64,000 bases of DNA. It comes from Eucalyptus grandis (taxonomy: Eukaryota; Streptophyta; Magnoliopsida; Myrtales; Myrtaceae). Made by a program: the position numbers and the translations under genes. The notes under the pieces are model-generated. The model had not been told where the DNA came from, searched no databases, and was given only the letters and a program-made list of their open reading frames with translations. The DNA lies in contig NC_052619.1 of the NCBI RefSeq assembly GCF_016545825.1, positions 28,249,803 through 28,313,802 of the forward strand. Direction: 5' to 3'. Below are positions 47,530-59,047 of the stretch, one piece after another. The stretch's first letter is position 1. Each line of letters begins with the position of its first letter.

Positions 47530-48454
47530 TGTTAAATTAATGTCTCGAGTTTGGATTTGAATAATGATTTGTTAAACCGAATTTGTTGATAAAGATTTCC
47601 CAAGTAATAGAAAAGCTTCGCTGGACTCTTGAAAATTTACAAAAGAGGAAATAATATAATAAAAGAGAAAAAAGCGGAGCAAAGTTTCTTCTTTTATTTA
47701 TGGAAGCCTGCAAAAGCTAAAAGATGATTTTCTCGTGGGGCCCAAAATTCCTCTTGAAAATTTACAAAAGAGGAAATAATATAATAAAAGAGAAAAAAGC
47801 GGAGCAAAGTTTCTTCTTTTATTTATGGAAGCCTGCAAAAGCTGAAAGATGATTTCCTCGTGGGGCCCAAAATTCAAGACTCACAATATAAACTCTACGA
47901 AATAAGCCTCTGCAGTGTCTCTCTCCTACGTGAAGCCAAAAGGAGGTGGGCCCAATGTCAAACTTTTGACCTTTGAGCACACATATAAATATAAAGCAAC
48001 GTGTCCAAGAGGTGAGCAGCCGAAACCCTATGAAAGAAAGAAAGGATCCGCATGTCCACGTTGCTTGAGAAGAGCCGCAAGTTTTTTTTTGAAGCCATGC
48101 GAAGCCTTGAACAAGAACTTGAAGTTGTAAGTAGAGCGTTTTGTTTTGAGCTTGAATGCGGGGTAATTTTTGTGCCGTGAGTTTATGTCCAAGTGAGTTA
48201 TTTATTTATAAACACTTTGGGTTTGTGGTTAAACTAAGTGTGGGAAACACTCAAGCATGTGAGCGATTGTAAACTTTAATTCTCCGATTATAGTGGATAA
48301 TTTGTTGCTGTTCTCCCCGTGGACGTAGGTACTGATACTTGGACCGAATCACGTAAATTTTTGGTGTCCTTATTATTTCTCGTTTATTTCTCTGGCAATT
48401 TCACGTTGATGTAAATTGAAAAATCATATTGTTTCCGCATATTATATTAGAACA
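47530..48454 (+). repeat. 3' LTR of copia element 3, with internal duplication
   Basis: It is 925 bp against 805 bp in the 5' LTR. The excess is a 125 bp tandem duplication (47626-47750 and 47751-47875) whose two units differ at only about two bases. Otherwise it is collinear with the 5' LTR and ends TTAGAACA. Confidence 0.85.
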
Positions 48455-50860
48455 TCCTTCACGAAAAGTTCTTGCACTTATACACCTCGACAAAATGGGG
48501 TCATTGAACGAAAACATCGCCATCTTTTAGAAGTTGCCCATGCCCTCAACTATCAAGCTTCAATCCCAAAAATGTTCTAGAGAGACTATGTGGTCATAGT
48601 AGACTACTTGATCAATCTAATATCATCTCGGATTCTCAATGGAAAGACTCCCTCCGAATTGCTCTTTGGGAAGTGTCTAGACATTCGCCACCCCTGTGTT
48701 TTTGAATGCTTGTGCTATGTTTCTACTATGGGCCCTCTAGACAAATTGGGTCCCCGTTCTCTTCAATGTATATTCATTGGAAATCCAGTTCCTTAAAAAG
48801 GGTATTAGTTTTATGATTCATCAACTAACGTTTTCTTGTTAGCAAAGATGTCATTTTCCATGTAAATATTTTCCCTTCTAGAATGAAATATCTTCACACC
48901 AGATATTAGAGGCAGCTACTAATCACTATATGTTTTTAAGTGAGGAAGATTTCTCATCTCCATAGCTGGTTGCGATTCCCCACGTCATCACTCCCATGTC
49001 ATCTGCTGCACCTAACAATGATGCACCCTCCTCATCAAATAAGGACAATATAACCCCAAGAGATCAACAAGTAGTCACATCGAAGAATCATATGACTCCT
49101 GATAATATTTCTTATGCACCACTTGATAATGTCCCGTCTGCTGCACTAGCTCATTCTCAATGTTTAGGTCGTGCAACATGATTACCCACATGGACAATAG
49201 ATTACACTTGTCCCACCTTGGATCCTTTGGTATACACTATCTTTGTCTCCTTTATGTTACTTTCACTAGTCTTTCACCCGAACATATATGTTGCATTAGT
49301 AGAATCTCTAAAGGATAGGAACCATCTTCATATGATGAGGCTGTCAACAATCCTCATTGGCAACAAGTCATGGAGGATGAGTGATGAAAGCTAATGAAAA
49401 ATAAAACTTGGGATATTATATCTATACCTCCTTATTGAAAATCTATTAGGTACATATGGGTATACAAGGTCAAGTACAAGGCAGAAGGCTACACTAAATG
49501 TTATAGGGCTAGACTAGTAGCCAAAGGATTTATACAACAAGAAAGTTTTGATATGCAGAAACATTTTCTCTAGTAGTAAAGTAAGTCAATACTCGTTCTT
49601 TTCTTTCAACTATTGCACCCCGTTATTGGCCTCTTCAATAGATGGAGGTTCTTAATGTTTTGCTTCATGGAGATTTGGAAGAGGAAATTTACATAGATCT
49701 TCTATCGGGCTTACATAGATAAGGGGAGAATCGAGTATGTCTTCTACGTAAATGCCTATATAAACTCAAATAGGTTTCTTGTTAATGGTATGCTAAGTTC
49801 ACTATTGCACTTATAGCTGCAAAGTTCCAGCATTCCAAATATGACTATGCCTTATTCACATAGAGTTAGGGTACATCATAAATTTAGTTGCTTATTTATG
49901 TTATGATATACTCATTATGGGAAATTATGAATTTTCCATTGGGAGATTTTAAAAATACCTATACTCTACATTTCACATTAAGGATTTGAGACCTTCTAAA
50001 TTTTTCTCGGGATAGAAATCACATGATCATGTAAAGGAGTTTAACTCAGTCAATGCAAATTTATCTTAGAGATCATATCAGAAGTAGGATTATGGGGCAC
50101 CAGACCAGCTATCATCCCAATCGAGCAAATTACCAAGCTAACGATAGTTTGATTATGATAAGGGATTGTCACCTTTGAATGAGGATCCTTTGCTCAAAGA
50201 CTCTTTCGCTTATCGGAGATTTGTCGAGGGACCTTATCTATCTTATTATGACTAGGCTAGACATATACTATGCATAACAAATCCTCAGTCAGCTCACGCA
50301 CAACCCAAAATAGTCTCACATGAATGTTGCACTAAAGGGTGTGAAACACTTGAAAGGCTGTCCAAGGTTAGGTATACTATTGTCTCAAGATAGCAAAATG
50401 GAAATGACAACATATTACGACACGAATTATGTTACTTGTCCTATGAGTAGAAAATTAGTTACAAGATTTTGTATAAAATTAGGAGATTCATTACTCTCAT
50501 GGAGAACAAAGAAACAATTGATAGTTTCATTTTATCCGCTAAAGCAAAATATCAAGTAATGACAAAGACTAGTTGTGAAATAGTTCGGATAAAAAGGTAA
50601 TCCAAGATCTCCGAGTATGGATGAAAGAACTAATTGTCTTATTTTGCATAACAATGCTGCACTCAAACTTGTAACAAATCTGATTTTCCATAAAAGAATG
50701 AAGCACATAAAATTGATTGTCATCTTATTATAAATAAGATTTGAGATGAAATGATCAAGACAAGAGGAATAAACACAATTGAGCAACTTGTGGACATATT
50801 CACCAAGCATAAGCAAGCTTGGTGTCTTTGATGTGTATAGATCACCAGTTTGAGAGAGAA
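48455..50860 (+). pseudogene. Integrase end, RT and RNase H relic of copia element 4
   Basis: The frame resumes with CTYTPRQNGVIERKHRHLLE and VAHALNYQAS, the integrase GKGY-side motif of copia. Then come NGKTPSELLFGKC and GPRSLQCIFIG. RT relics include VYKVKYKAEG, RARLVAKGF and LNVLLHGDLEEEIYID. RNase H relics run from about 50320 to 50835 and end at LGVFDVYRSPV before the purine stretch GAGAGAGAA. Many stops and shifts make it old. Confidence 0.7.
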
Positions 50861-51107
50861 TTTTGAAGATACCATTGCCTTGATTGATCTCCATTGCCCT
50901 AATTGATATAGATTGACTCAAATCAGTTCATTAATGGGAAAGTAAAATATATTGTGTATATTTTTTTGATACCGTAGAATATTTCTTTTTCTATTTAGTG
51001 AGGTCTCGTATATGGTAAATAGGAATGTAGTTGTACAGTCTTTAAATGAGAAAGCAATACAACTTTTTCAGCTCTCGACTGCTTTCCATAGCCCTAAGAA
51101 TCTGACA
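50861..51107 (+). repeat. 3' LTR of copia element 4
   Basis: Starts TTTTGAAGATACCATTGCC (TGTTGAAGATAC in the 5' copy) and ends AATCTGACA. AATGC follows. Confidence 0.7.
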
Positions 51108-51112
51108 AATGC

Positions 51113-53209
51113 AAATTAGGGCTCTTTATAAATGTAATTAGTATTCGGGAAGGCTAACTGCCGTGCAGATTCATCAGCAGGAGGAAAAGTCAAAACGCCG
51201 AGCGTCATTTGTGCCCTCGTCTATCTACGGAAATTGCGGTTCTGTCGGCGAACACCTCTCCCTTTACCAGGACAAAAGAAGGGTCAAAAACGTCAGTTCT
51301 CCAATGTCGGCTTGGCCCATGAGACTTGGCTCTCGGATTGTCCAAGGGACAAAAGAAGTGTCCCATGTCTCTGGACTTCACGTGTTCTCCGTATTATCCC
51401 CAGGGCGGTCAGGTCCGTGGTACTTGTTTTCCATTTTTATTTTTTCACTTGCGTTGGTTTTAAGCAAAAGACGTTTAGATGGACACTTCGATGCAATCTT
51501 TATTCTACCGATGGGTCATTTTATTGCATAACTCCATCGACGAGCTCGAGGTTTCTAAAATCGCCCCTCCGATTCTTGGGATTCGCAGACTTGGTCCTTG
51601 GAAGTTGCCCAAATCTACCAAGTGCGGGAACTCCAAATGTCATAAAAACTATTTCTCTTAGCCAAATGAGGCGAAAAGCCCGATTTCCCAAAATTCTTTC
51701 CAAGCTCCGTGACCCCGACGAGCAAGATCTCTCTACGACGATCCCGACACCAGCTACACCTCGACTTGCTCGTGTTGCATAGATGTCGTGCGGCCCTAAC
51801 ATCTTGCTGGGGTTGCGCAACCTCAGCATCACGTTGCGGCCGGGTTGCAGGGTTTTTAAAGGTAGATCTCCAAACCGTGTTGCGGATGGTCTACACTTCC
51901 ATTATTCATTTATTTATTCTCATTCTAAGCCTTTTTCTTTATAAATATTTGACTTGTGTGGTTACAATATACTAGTTACTTTCAATGAAAACCATTTGGG
52001 CTTAGATGCACAGTCTTAAGTCAAAGCATTGCCAGCTTTGGTAAAACTCCTTTTTTGACCTTGCGCATAAAATTGCTACAGAAAATTCCGCATCTTTTTC
52101 ACATTGGTTGCCCACATTCTTTGACCTCTGGGCCTCCGGCGGGGATCATGTGTTTCAATGAAATTTCTGGGTGCAATTATTACCGTTTAGCTCCAATCAA
52201 CTTTTATTTTTTGGCCGGTAGCTCCAATCAACTTGTGTCGTGCACGCTCAGCCTAATTAAGGCTCCACCACCTGTGCTAATTATACTTTTAAAAAAAGAT
52301 TAATATGTGAGTTGTTGTCAAACCTTTGTAAAAGGGTCGCTAAGAAAACGATTTTTTTAATTAATACGAAGCAATAATTGAATTATTATATGTGACATTG
52401 AAATAATTGTAAGATTATATCACTCTGAGTTTTTCAAGTGCAAAGTTTATATTTTAAAATATGGGGTTCTCCCATTATTCTTTGTCATGAGGACCCATGT
52501 ACGAAAAAACAAAACCCTTTTTTTTTTTCTCCAAAAAAGTGATCTGAACACTTGAAACTGACATCAAGTGCCCCACGAAAAAGCCAAGAGATAAGTGTAA
52601 ACGAGAGAACAGAAGTGAACAGAAGTCGGCAGAAAAATCAAATGGAAGGTGGGAAGACGAGACAACGGCTGACACGTCACGATCTCCAGTCACATCCCCA
52701 TCACCCACCAATCCACACCGTCCGTTCCTCCACCGCCCAACGAACCCCGCCCGTCCGATCCCATCGGACGTCCTACGACAACCGACCATCTTCTCTTCTC
52801 TCTTTCACTGACGGTCTAGAAAAAGAGAGAAAAAAAAAAAGCACCGAACATCGCGAGAGAAACATACGGAGTCGCGCACGCGTAATTTCATTAATCACGG
52901 GGGGCAACGGTACTTCAATTTGCAACACGACAAAGGCCAAAAGCTAATGGAAATTTAGATAATAACCTGCTAAGAAAGCATCTTAGATTTTTCGAAACAC
53001 CCCAACGACCGAGGAAGGCAGATCTTCCGAATCATTAACGTGTTCCCGACTTGTGTCGTGCATATAGGATCTAGACACTTATCTCTCTCTATAACGTAAC
53101 GTTTGGACACACTTCTATCGAATGGGGACATGCGACATTCTCCCATCCCGTGCATGTTACATAGGACTAGACACTGGGTTTGAGGTATGGAGGGGCTCCT
53201 AGCGCGCTT
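51113..53209. other. Intergenic, 3' side of KAI2
   Basis: Between element 4 and the KAI2 stop codon. More GC-rich patches (51160-51420, 51700-51860, 52640-52900) open ORFs up to 182 codons on either strand, but no peptide shows a recognisable domain. The 52640-52900 patch, with CT-rich DNA near 52790 and CACGT-containing words, looks promoter-like. The last ~100-200 bp on the right should hold the KAI2 3' UTR. Confidence 0.35.
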
Positions 53210-55121
53210 CTAGGTGGCGATGTCGTAGCGGATGTGGCGAAGGATGACGGGGATGACGGTGTCGGGTGAGCTGAGCTGGGGGAGGTGGCCGTCGGATTGC
53301 ATGACCTCCACTATGGAGTCGCCGCCGAGGTTCTGGTGCAGGTACTCCGAGACGACGACGGGGACGGCGAGGTCCTTCATGCTCTGGATGATGTGGCAAG
53401 GGACGGTGACGAGGCGGAGGATGGAGCGCATGTCGCTGTTGAAGATGGTCTGGGCGACACTAAGGGCAATGTCGGGCCGCATGTTGAAGAGCGTGCGGCT
53501 GAACTCCTGGACGGCCACCGAGTCCATGTCGCCGCCGACGGCCAAGGGCGCGAAGCCGGAGCACCACGCCTTGTAGTTCTCGCGCATCGCCTCGAAGAGC
53601 TGGTCTAGGTCCTCCTGTTCAAACCCTCCAAAGTAGTCCGGGTCATTCACGTACCTAAAAAATAAAAAAAACATAACTTAATCATCAAATCATACTTGTC
53701 AAAATCGAGAAATCAATATTGTATGGTACATAAAAATTCCTTTCATGTTGATTTCAATTAATAACATTGTATGGTAAATCAAGATTTCTTTAATGTTGAT
53801 TTCAACCAAATTCTGTTGATAATTTTTTTGTAAAATTAGTTTGAATAAGGAATTTTTTTTTTTTTATTCCTGTGGAAGAGAGAACGCCATCGTGGCTAAA
53901 AAAGAGTCTTAGCAGAGTCTTAGCTGTGCTGTGAGTCTTAGCAGAGTCTTAGCTGTGCGCAATAAATTAGGCATGATGAATCATTGAATGTTTGGTACCT
54001 AGACATTTAAAATGGTCCAGCAAAAATCAAAGCACGAAAGGTCAACGTCTCCTTCCCCACGGCCCTTAAATCTCTAAAGGCATGTTTGTTTGCCTCTCGA
54101 CGGAAGCGAATTTCTCTTCTTCCTTTCTTTCTTGCTAATTTTCAAAATACCATTTAGATTTCGAAAGATATTACAAGAATTATTGGAAATTCTACCCTAA
54201 AAAAGTCCAAGCAAGTAAGCCGTAAATTTTTTTAACTTGAAAGGGTAAAAAAGTAAAAAAAATATATCACCCAAAAACATTAAATAAAATACATGGAAAT
54301 ATCTCCACGGTTTCAAAGCAGAATTTTTCTTTTGTTGGTCGAACTGAAGTTATATAACCTGTTTCACTTATTTCAGAGTTGATTTTGCGTTGCATTTTTT
54401 CGACATTTTCCAGAATCAATATGCAAGAAAATTTTACCGTCACTACTCGCCAACCATAATCGAAACGATTTTATGCTAAGACTTTCGACAAAATAATGAA
54501 TAAAATAAAAAAGCTGCAGACCATATTTTACCAGCTCCTTTTTAGGAAAGTATGACGAAAACATTTCCCTGCATTATCAATTCCCGTCAAATTTCATGTT
54601 CAACCATAGAGAACTAATTCACTAACCTCAGCGCAAAAAAATAAAATAAAAATTCTTTATTTCGATACCCTGAAAACTCAGATCTACCGTTTATTCTTCG
54701 ATTCGAACGACGGGAAAGTCCACCTCGAAATGGTTAGATTTCGAAATAGTCACCTGGGGGAGCCGGAAAGCATGACGATCTTGGCGAAGAGGTCGGGGCG
54801 GCTGATGGAGGCGATGGAGCCGACCATGGCGGAGACGGAGTGGCCGACGAATATGCAGGACTCGATGTGGAGCTCCTCCAGGATGGCCAGGAGGTCGTAG
54901 GCGTAGCCCTCCAGGGTGGTGTACCGCTCGAAGTCGAAGTATTCCGGGTTGGTGGTGCCGGCCCCCATGTTGTCGTAGATCACCACCCGGTGCGTGTCCA
55001 CCAGGTGCGGCACCAGGTGCTTCCACACCGACTGGTCCGTCCCGAACCCGTGCGCCAGCACGATCGTCCGCTCCCCCGCCCCCAGCACCTTCACGTTGTG
55101 CGCGTCCTCCACGATCCCCAT
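53210..55121 (-). CDS. KAI2: KAI2 (karrikin-insensitive 2 / HTL), alpha/beta hydrolase receptor
   Basis: This is the receptor of the karrikin/KAI2-ligand pathway. KAI2 binds butenolides and with the F-box protein MAX2 marks SMAX1-type repressors for degradation in cytosol and nucleus. Exon 1 (55121-54754) starts [18 protein letters not shown]. Exon 2 (53654-53210) ends [12 protein letters not shown]. The donor AG|GTGACT and acceptor TTTTTTAG|G split Arg123 (phase 2), and the intron is 1,099 bp. The product is 270 residues, the usual family length. The lid helices are present ([13 protein letters not shown]), and the catalytic triad is Ser95 in GHSVS, Asp217 in MKDLAVP and His246 in DGHLPQL. 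Wording such as [19 protein letters not shown] and [20 protein letters not shown] is KAI2-like, not D14-like. No defect is seen. Confidence 0.95.
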
Positions 55122-55631
55122 GGCCCCCCCTCCTGCCCCTGCCCGATTCCGGATTCGGATCGACCGTCGCCGGCGACGTTCCGGGTCGGTAATTCTCTGG
55201 GTTTATGGCTATGTGAACGGGGAGCGTGAATGGTGTAATTGGGTGATGTCGGGCGGAGACTGTTGGTGCGTGTGGATATAAGATATAGTAAGCACCACAT
55301 GTGGCAATTTCGGGATAAGATTTATTGGTGGGAGGCGGGGTTCGGGTGGGGGTGCGGTCCATGGTGGGGGGAAAGGATGAGCTGTCGCGGCAGGGGCCGT
55401 TGGATTCCGATCCGGTGGTTGGCGTTCCTGCCTCTCCATCATCAATGGAGGGAGAGTAAAGGCATCTGATGCGAGAGGGACCCCACGGCCCGCGTGGCGG
55501 AAGTGGTTTCCACAGGACGGGGCGAGCGGCGTACGAAGAGAGGTTTGGCCGGCGCGCGTACCCGGCCCGGCCCGGCACGGGGCCGACATGGCGTACCGTC
55601 GCCATATGGGCGTCGCGTGCGAGGCTGGCCA
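55122..55631 (-). promoter_or_regulatory. KAI2 5' UTR and proximal promoter
   Basis: This is GC-rich near the ATG and has mixed composition beyond. A TATA-like TATATCTTATATCC occurs on the minus strand at about 55275-55288, some 155 bp upstream of the start codon. The long ORF across exon 1 and this region (54691-55701) is an out-of-frame reading and not a gene. Confidence 0.4.
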
Positions 55632-56170
55632 CGAGGTCGAAGGGTCGGGGTTGCACTGAGGACATCATCCCGCCACGTCTCAGGACCCTGTGGCCGTCCA
55701 CGTAATCAATGAACGGAAGGGAAAATATCTACGGAAATGCGAACTAAAGTAACGGTCTCATAATCCAGAACCGAATTGATGGTTTGAGACTGTTGTAAGT
55801 GCACTTTAAGTCCTGAGGACAGTATCTCGCGGAGGTCAAAGGATGCACTGAGGACATTATCTTGACACGTTTCGGGATTCTGTGGCCACCCGTGTAATCA
55901 ATGAAGAGAGAAGAAATATCTGCACAAATGCAAACTAGAGTGGAGGTATTGTAGTCCAAAACCGAATTGATAAATTGAAATTGTGGTAAGTGTACTGAAA
56001 GGTTTAAAATTTGTTATGAAAAAGTAATTAAAAGTACAATCAATGAAGAGAGATAAAGTACCTGTATAAGTGCATATTAGAGTAATAGTGTTCTAACCCA
56101 AACCGAATTGACATCAACAACTAAACCGAACTAATATTTTAAAATTGAGATAAACGTGCAAAAAGTCTTA
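55632..56170. repeat. Three-copy tandem repeat upstream of KAI2
   Basis: The unit is about 195 bp. Copy 1 starts near 55640 (TTGCACTGAGGACATCATC, CTGTGGCC, GTAATCAATGAA, AACCGAATTGAT). Copy 2 starts near 55840 (ATGCACTGAGGACATTATC, CTGTGGCC, GTAATCAATGAA, AACCGAATTGAT). Copy 3, partial, is at about 56037-56170 (CAATCAATGAA, GCATATTAGAGTAATAGTG, AACCGAATTGAC). The block lies about 0.5-1.05 kb upstream of the KAI2 start codon. Confidence 0.7.
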
Positions 56171-56499
56171 AAACAAAAATACAATTGAGCTCTAAATTTT
56201 TAGAAAAAAATACGATCAAGTTCTACAACAATTGTTATAAAAATTTCAAAATGTGTAATCGAGTTCTAAAACTTGTCAAATTTGTGTAATTAATACTAAA
56301 ATTTGTCAAGTTGGTGCACTTAAGTTTGTAATTTCTGTTTATCAAGTTAGACGGAGTTAATGCAATGACTTGATTTTATTTTTAAAGTTCTAAAACTTAA
56401 TTACATTTTTATGATAAATTTTAGGATTTCTATTATACTTATCTATTTAAATTTTGAAAATTTTGAAGTGCGTGAATTGGAGACGATTGAATGAAAGAA
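56171..56499. repeat. AT-rich MITE-like sequence
   Basis: Phrases such as GAGTTCTAAAACTTGTCAAAT, ACTAAAATTTGTCAAGTTGG and later AAGTTCTAAAACTTAATTAC repeat in direct and partly inverted form, as in common plant MITEs. No ends could be fixed. Confidence 0.35.
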
Positions 56500-57320
56500 C
56501 CTCATGAGAATTTTCATGGTGTGCGAAGAAAGGAAACCTATAAATGTACGAAAGAATTTGAAAATCGAAATCATGAGCTCTAATCCAAGACTGTTTCACC
56601 CTAAAAAATATTTTAAAATGAGCTTCACATTAATTTAATGACTAGGTTTCTCCGATATCAAGCAAGCAAGAAGGATTAACCCTATCCCATTTCACATTCC
56701 CATCAATCGTTTGGATTTTGGCTAAGACTTGGTAGAAAGATTAGCAAGATAGGTTTGACTTTCAACTCTACCACTCCACAAAACAAACGTGGTAAACTCC
56801 ATCATGGTCTTTCACTAAGACTAAACATACATGTCAATAACGATGGAATATATGAATCTAGGTGTTTGGTTTCATTCGAATGCGTCAAAATAATTTTTTT
56901 TTTTTTTTTTGGCCAATAGCTTGATAAAGATATCTCAACTATAAATTATGTTGATAGATCATCATACATTTACATATACGATTTTGTGTGGTTCGATTCG
57001 ATTCACCTCGAAATATCAATTTCTCCCGTGGCGACCCACGTGCCTCGTGTCTTTTTGGTCCACATGGTGGCAGGTTGGTAGACACAAGATACGGAGGGGT
57101 CAGCATCTGCTAGGCCCAAAGTAGATGCAATGCGCTTTAGCTCCATGTAAGGGGAAATATCAAGATGGAATTGACGATTGGCCAATCTGTGGAAGAAAAT
57201 CTAGTTGCCTTTTCGGAATATCATTTCTTGCCCTCTTATCGAGGCATCGACTTTACCGAAGATATCTCATTGCCTAAGGGAGAATCATTTCATTCGTGGT
57301 GGTGAAACCAGTTACCTGCC
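56500..57320. repeat. Dispersed duplicated block, copy 1
   Basis: The left half (56500-56850; ACCTATAAATGTACGAA, GGATTTTGGCTAAGACTTGG, AACGTGGTAAA) pairs with 58600-58990. The right half (56985-57320; TTTTTGGTCCACATGGTGG, GGGGTCAGCA, GGCCCAAAGTAGATGCAATG, GTGGAAGAAAAT) pairs with 59690-60060 and 60840-61210. It is non-coding. The content resembles a duplicated promoter or gene edge with a TATAAAT phrase, but no gene follows. Confidence 0.55.
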
Positions 57321-57344
57321 CCGAAATTTTGGAGAAATTACCCA

Positions 57345-57660
57345 ATCAGTCTTAGATTTATTTTATGGATGTTAGTAGAGTCTCAAACTTTCCAATTTTA
57401 CTATTGAAGTCCTAAATCTTTGCCCGAATTTCAATACAGTTTTTTTGATTGATTTTCATGGAAAATCATTGATGTGGCAGTGTTCTACGTAAAACGGCCG
57501 TAATGACTAGACAATCACACTAGTGAATTTCAAGAAATTTGATCGGAAGTATTACATTTGAGTTTTGCGTAAAGATGTAGGACTAAAGTGAGAATATTGA
57601 AAAAAAATTAAAATTAAATTAGTATTAATACAAAAAATTTTAAGACTAATTGGGTAATTT
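57345..57660. mobile_element. MITE-like element with inverted ends
   Basis: The left end reads AAATTACCCAATCAGTCTTA and the right end, on the other strand, AAATTACCCAATTAGTCTTA. Similarity continues inward (..TTTTRT..). At about 0.3 kb without coding capacity it is MITE-sized. The outer bases (GAAATTTTG and GAGTTTTAG) are a poor 9 bp target-site match, so a Mutator origin is only possible. Confidence 0.55.
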
Positions 57661-57889
57661 TATCCAGAGTTTTAGTCACTACGACTTCATTGCTGTCATT
57701 TGGTTTTGGCATGCTTGTGACAATGGTGTAGGCATTGTCCCAAGAATAGCCAACGCAGTACCGTACCAACTTGCCCCCTCTAATGGATGGGAAATGTGTC
57801 TTAAGTCTAGAAAGACCTTTATGAAAGGACAACAAGCTATAGAACAAGGGTTTCTTAAAATTTGGATTGATCAATAGGAAGTGAACAAT

Positions 57890-58500
57890 CTATAGAACAC
57901 GAGGACGTCCATTTGCTTGGACGAAACTTTTTGTGGATGGTGAAACAAACATACGGTGAAAGTTCGTGAATGATCTAGAAGGACTGCTCTGCAGAAGTAG
58001 CTCACGTTACATATGAAGTAAATGGTTCTATATTTGAGCCTCTACAGTTCTGGTGGAGACACGGATCTTTATATCAATTTAAATTGAACTCAAGTTAGTG
58101 TCCAGCAGCTGTCTTCAAGTGTTAGAATCCGCGAAAAGCAACTTAGAGTGAATCAGACTTGCTCTTAGCACTTTTGTGAAAGTAAAAGGGATGTTAGGCA
58201 TAGATTAAAATGCATTGGCATAGATGAAAATCAGATTTTTGAAGATGGAGTTATGTGAGGTGTGTACTTCGGGTAAGCAAATCAAAAGTTATTTAAAGTC
58301 ATTGTTTTTGTTAAAAGAGCTCCGCGACTTCTACGCATGAATCTACTTGGACCAAGAAGGAGTAAGAGCCTTGGTGGTAAGAAATATTTTGGTGATTGTG
58401 GATGATTACATTAGGCTTACTTAGGTAGTGCCCCTTGTCGATACACATGAAGCATTCCATTCAGTGAAGTTTGCAGAGTGAGTTTAAAATGAAAATAAAA
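57890..58500 (+). pseudogene. Copia LTR and integrase relic
   Basis: From about 58240 the translation gives MELCEVCTSGKQIKSYLKSL and then, across frames, RMNLLGPRRSKSLGGKKY and VVPLVDTHEAF. These match the copia integrase segment C--C--GK and (D)L-GP---SLGG-KY. It is preceded at 57890-58125 by LTR-like sequence also found at 13430-13640. RT and RNase H are absent. Confidence 0.55.
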
Positions 58501-58599
58501 ATAAAAATGAAGCATTAGCTCTACTTGAACTTATTATAGTAGAGATTTTGAAAATCACAAGTTGTCAAATTAGCAAGTTATAGGTAAAGGAGAGAATCC

Positions 58600-59040
58600 A
58601 TGAGAATTGACATCCGCCTTTGTAGAAAGGACACCTATAAATATACGAATGAACATTAAAATCGATTTTAAGAGCTTTGATTTTGGACTCTTCACCCTAG
58701 AAATCCTATAACTGATTTTTCCACATTAATCAAAGACCATGGAACCCTAATGTCAATCAAGAACGAAGAGGAGAACTGTATCCTAGTTATAATCAATCAT
58801 TTGACTTTTGGCCCGCATACTGCTTGACTGCTAAGGTTAGCAAGATATGTTGACTTTGAACACTGCAAAGATACAAAAGAAACACGGTAAATTCCATGAT
58901 AAACTTTCAGCAAGAGTAAACATGCATGTCGATAAAGAAAAAAAAATGCATGTCGATAATGATCGACTTCAAAAGACTCCCCTGTTTGCCGCAACCTATA
59001 AACTAAAAAGTAGCGATTTTCAAGCTAAAATGGAAATTAA
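58600..59040. repeat. Dispersed duplicated block, copy 2, left half
   Basis: ACACCTATAAATATACGAA, then ACTCTTCACCCTAGAAATCC, TTGACTTTTGGCC, TTAGCAAGATAT and AAACACGGTAAATTCCAT correspond in order to 56540-56850. An ATGCATGTCGATAA phrase is doubled around an A-rich run at 58921-58957. Confidence 0.5.
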
Positions 59041-59047
59041 AAATAAT

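Larger units (their letters stand above)
42588..48454 (+). mobile_element. Copia element 3 (Tork/Tnt1-like), nested in element 4 integrase
   Basis: Perfect TCCTT duplications (42583-42587, 48455-48459) flank a 5.87 kb element that begins TGTTAAATTAATG and ends AACA. It has an 805 bp 5' LTR, the PBS TTGGTATCAAAGC, gag, protease, integrase, RT, RNase H and a 925 bp 3' LTR. Coding relics are the best preserved of the copia elements here, with only a few stops per kb. Gag and integrase features are closest to the Tork lineage. Joining the flanks restores a continuous element 4 integrase frame, which confirms the nesting. Confidence 0.9.
38114..51107 (+). mobile_element. Copia element 4 (old, small LTRs), host of two nested insertions
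   Basis: LTRs of 248 and 247 bp (38114-38361, 50861-51107) share long blocks such as ATTAATGGGAAAGTAAA and GAGAAAGCAATACAACTTTT. The flanking pentamers AATGT and AATGC form a one-mismatch target duplication. After the 5' LTR, TGGTGTTAGAGCC is a mutated PBS. Coding relics run gag-PR-IN-RT-RH. The small LTRs and the CDYCKHLYHTRKNC knuckle followed by WKLHGNP resemble the Ale/Retrofit lineage. It is interrupted by a Pack-MULE and by copia element 3. Removing both (with one target copy each) leaves about 5.5 kb. Confidence 0.8.

Noticed and set aside
51163..51782. 122- and 182-codon ORFs in the more GC-rich DNA right of element 4.
   Set aside because: They overlap in different frames, have no domain or signal, and no supporting splice or promoter pattern. 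I kept the region as intergenic.
54691..55701. A 336-codon ORF on the minus strand across KAI2 exon 1 and its promoter.
   Set aside because: It reads KAI2 exon 1 out of frame and then runs into the intron. The in-frame reading gives a perfect KAI2 sequence.
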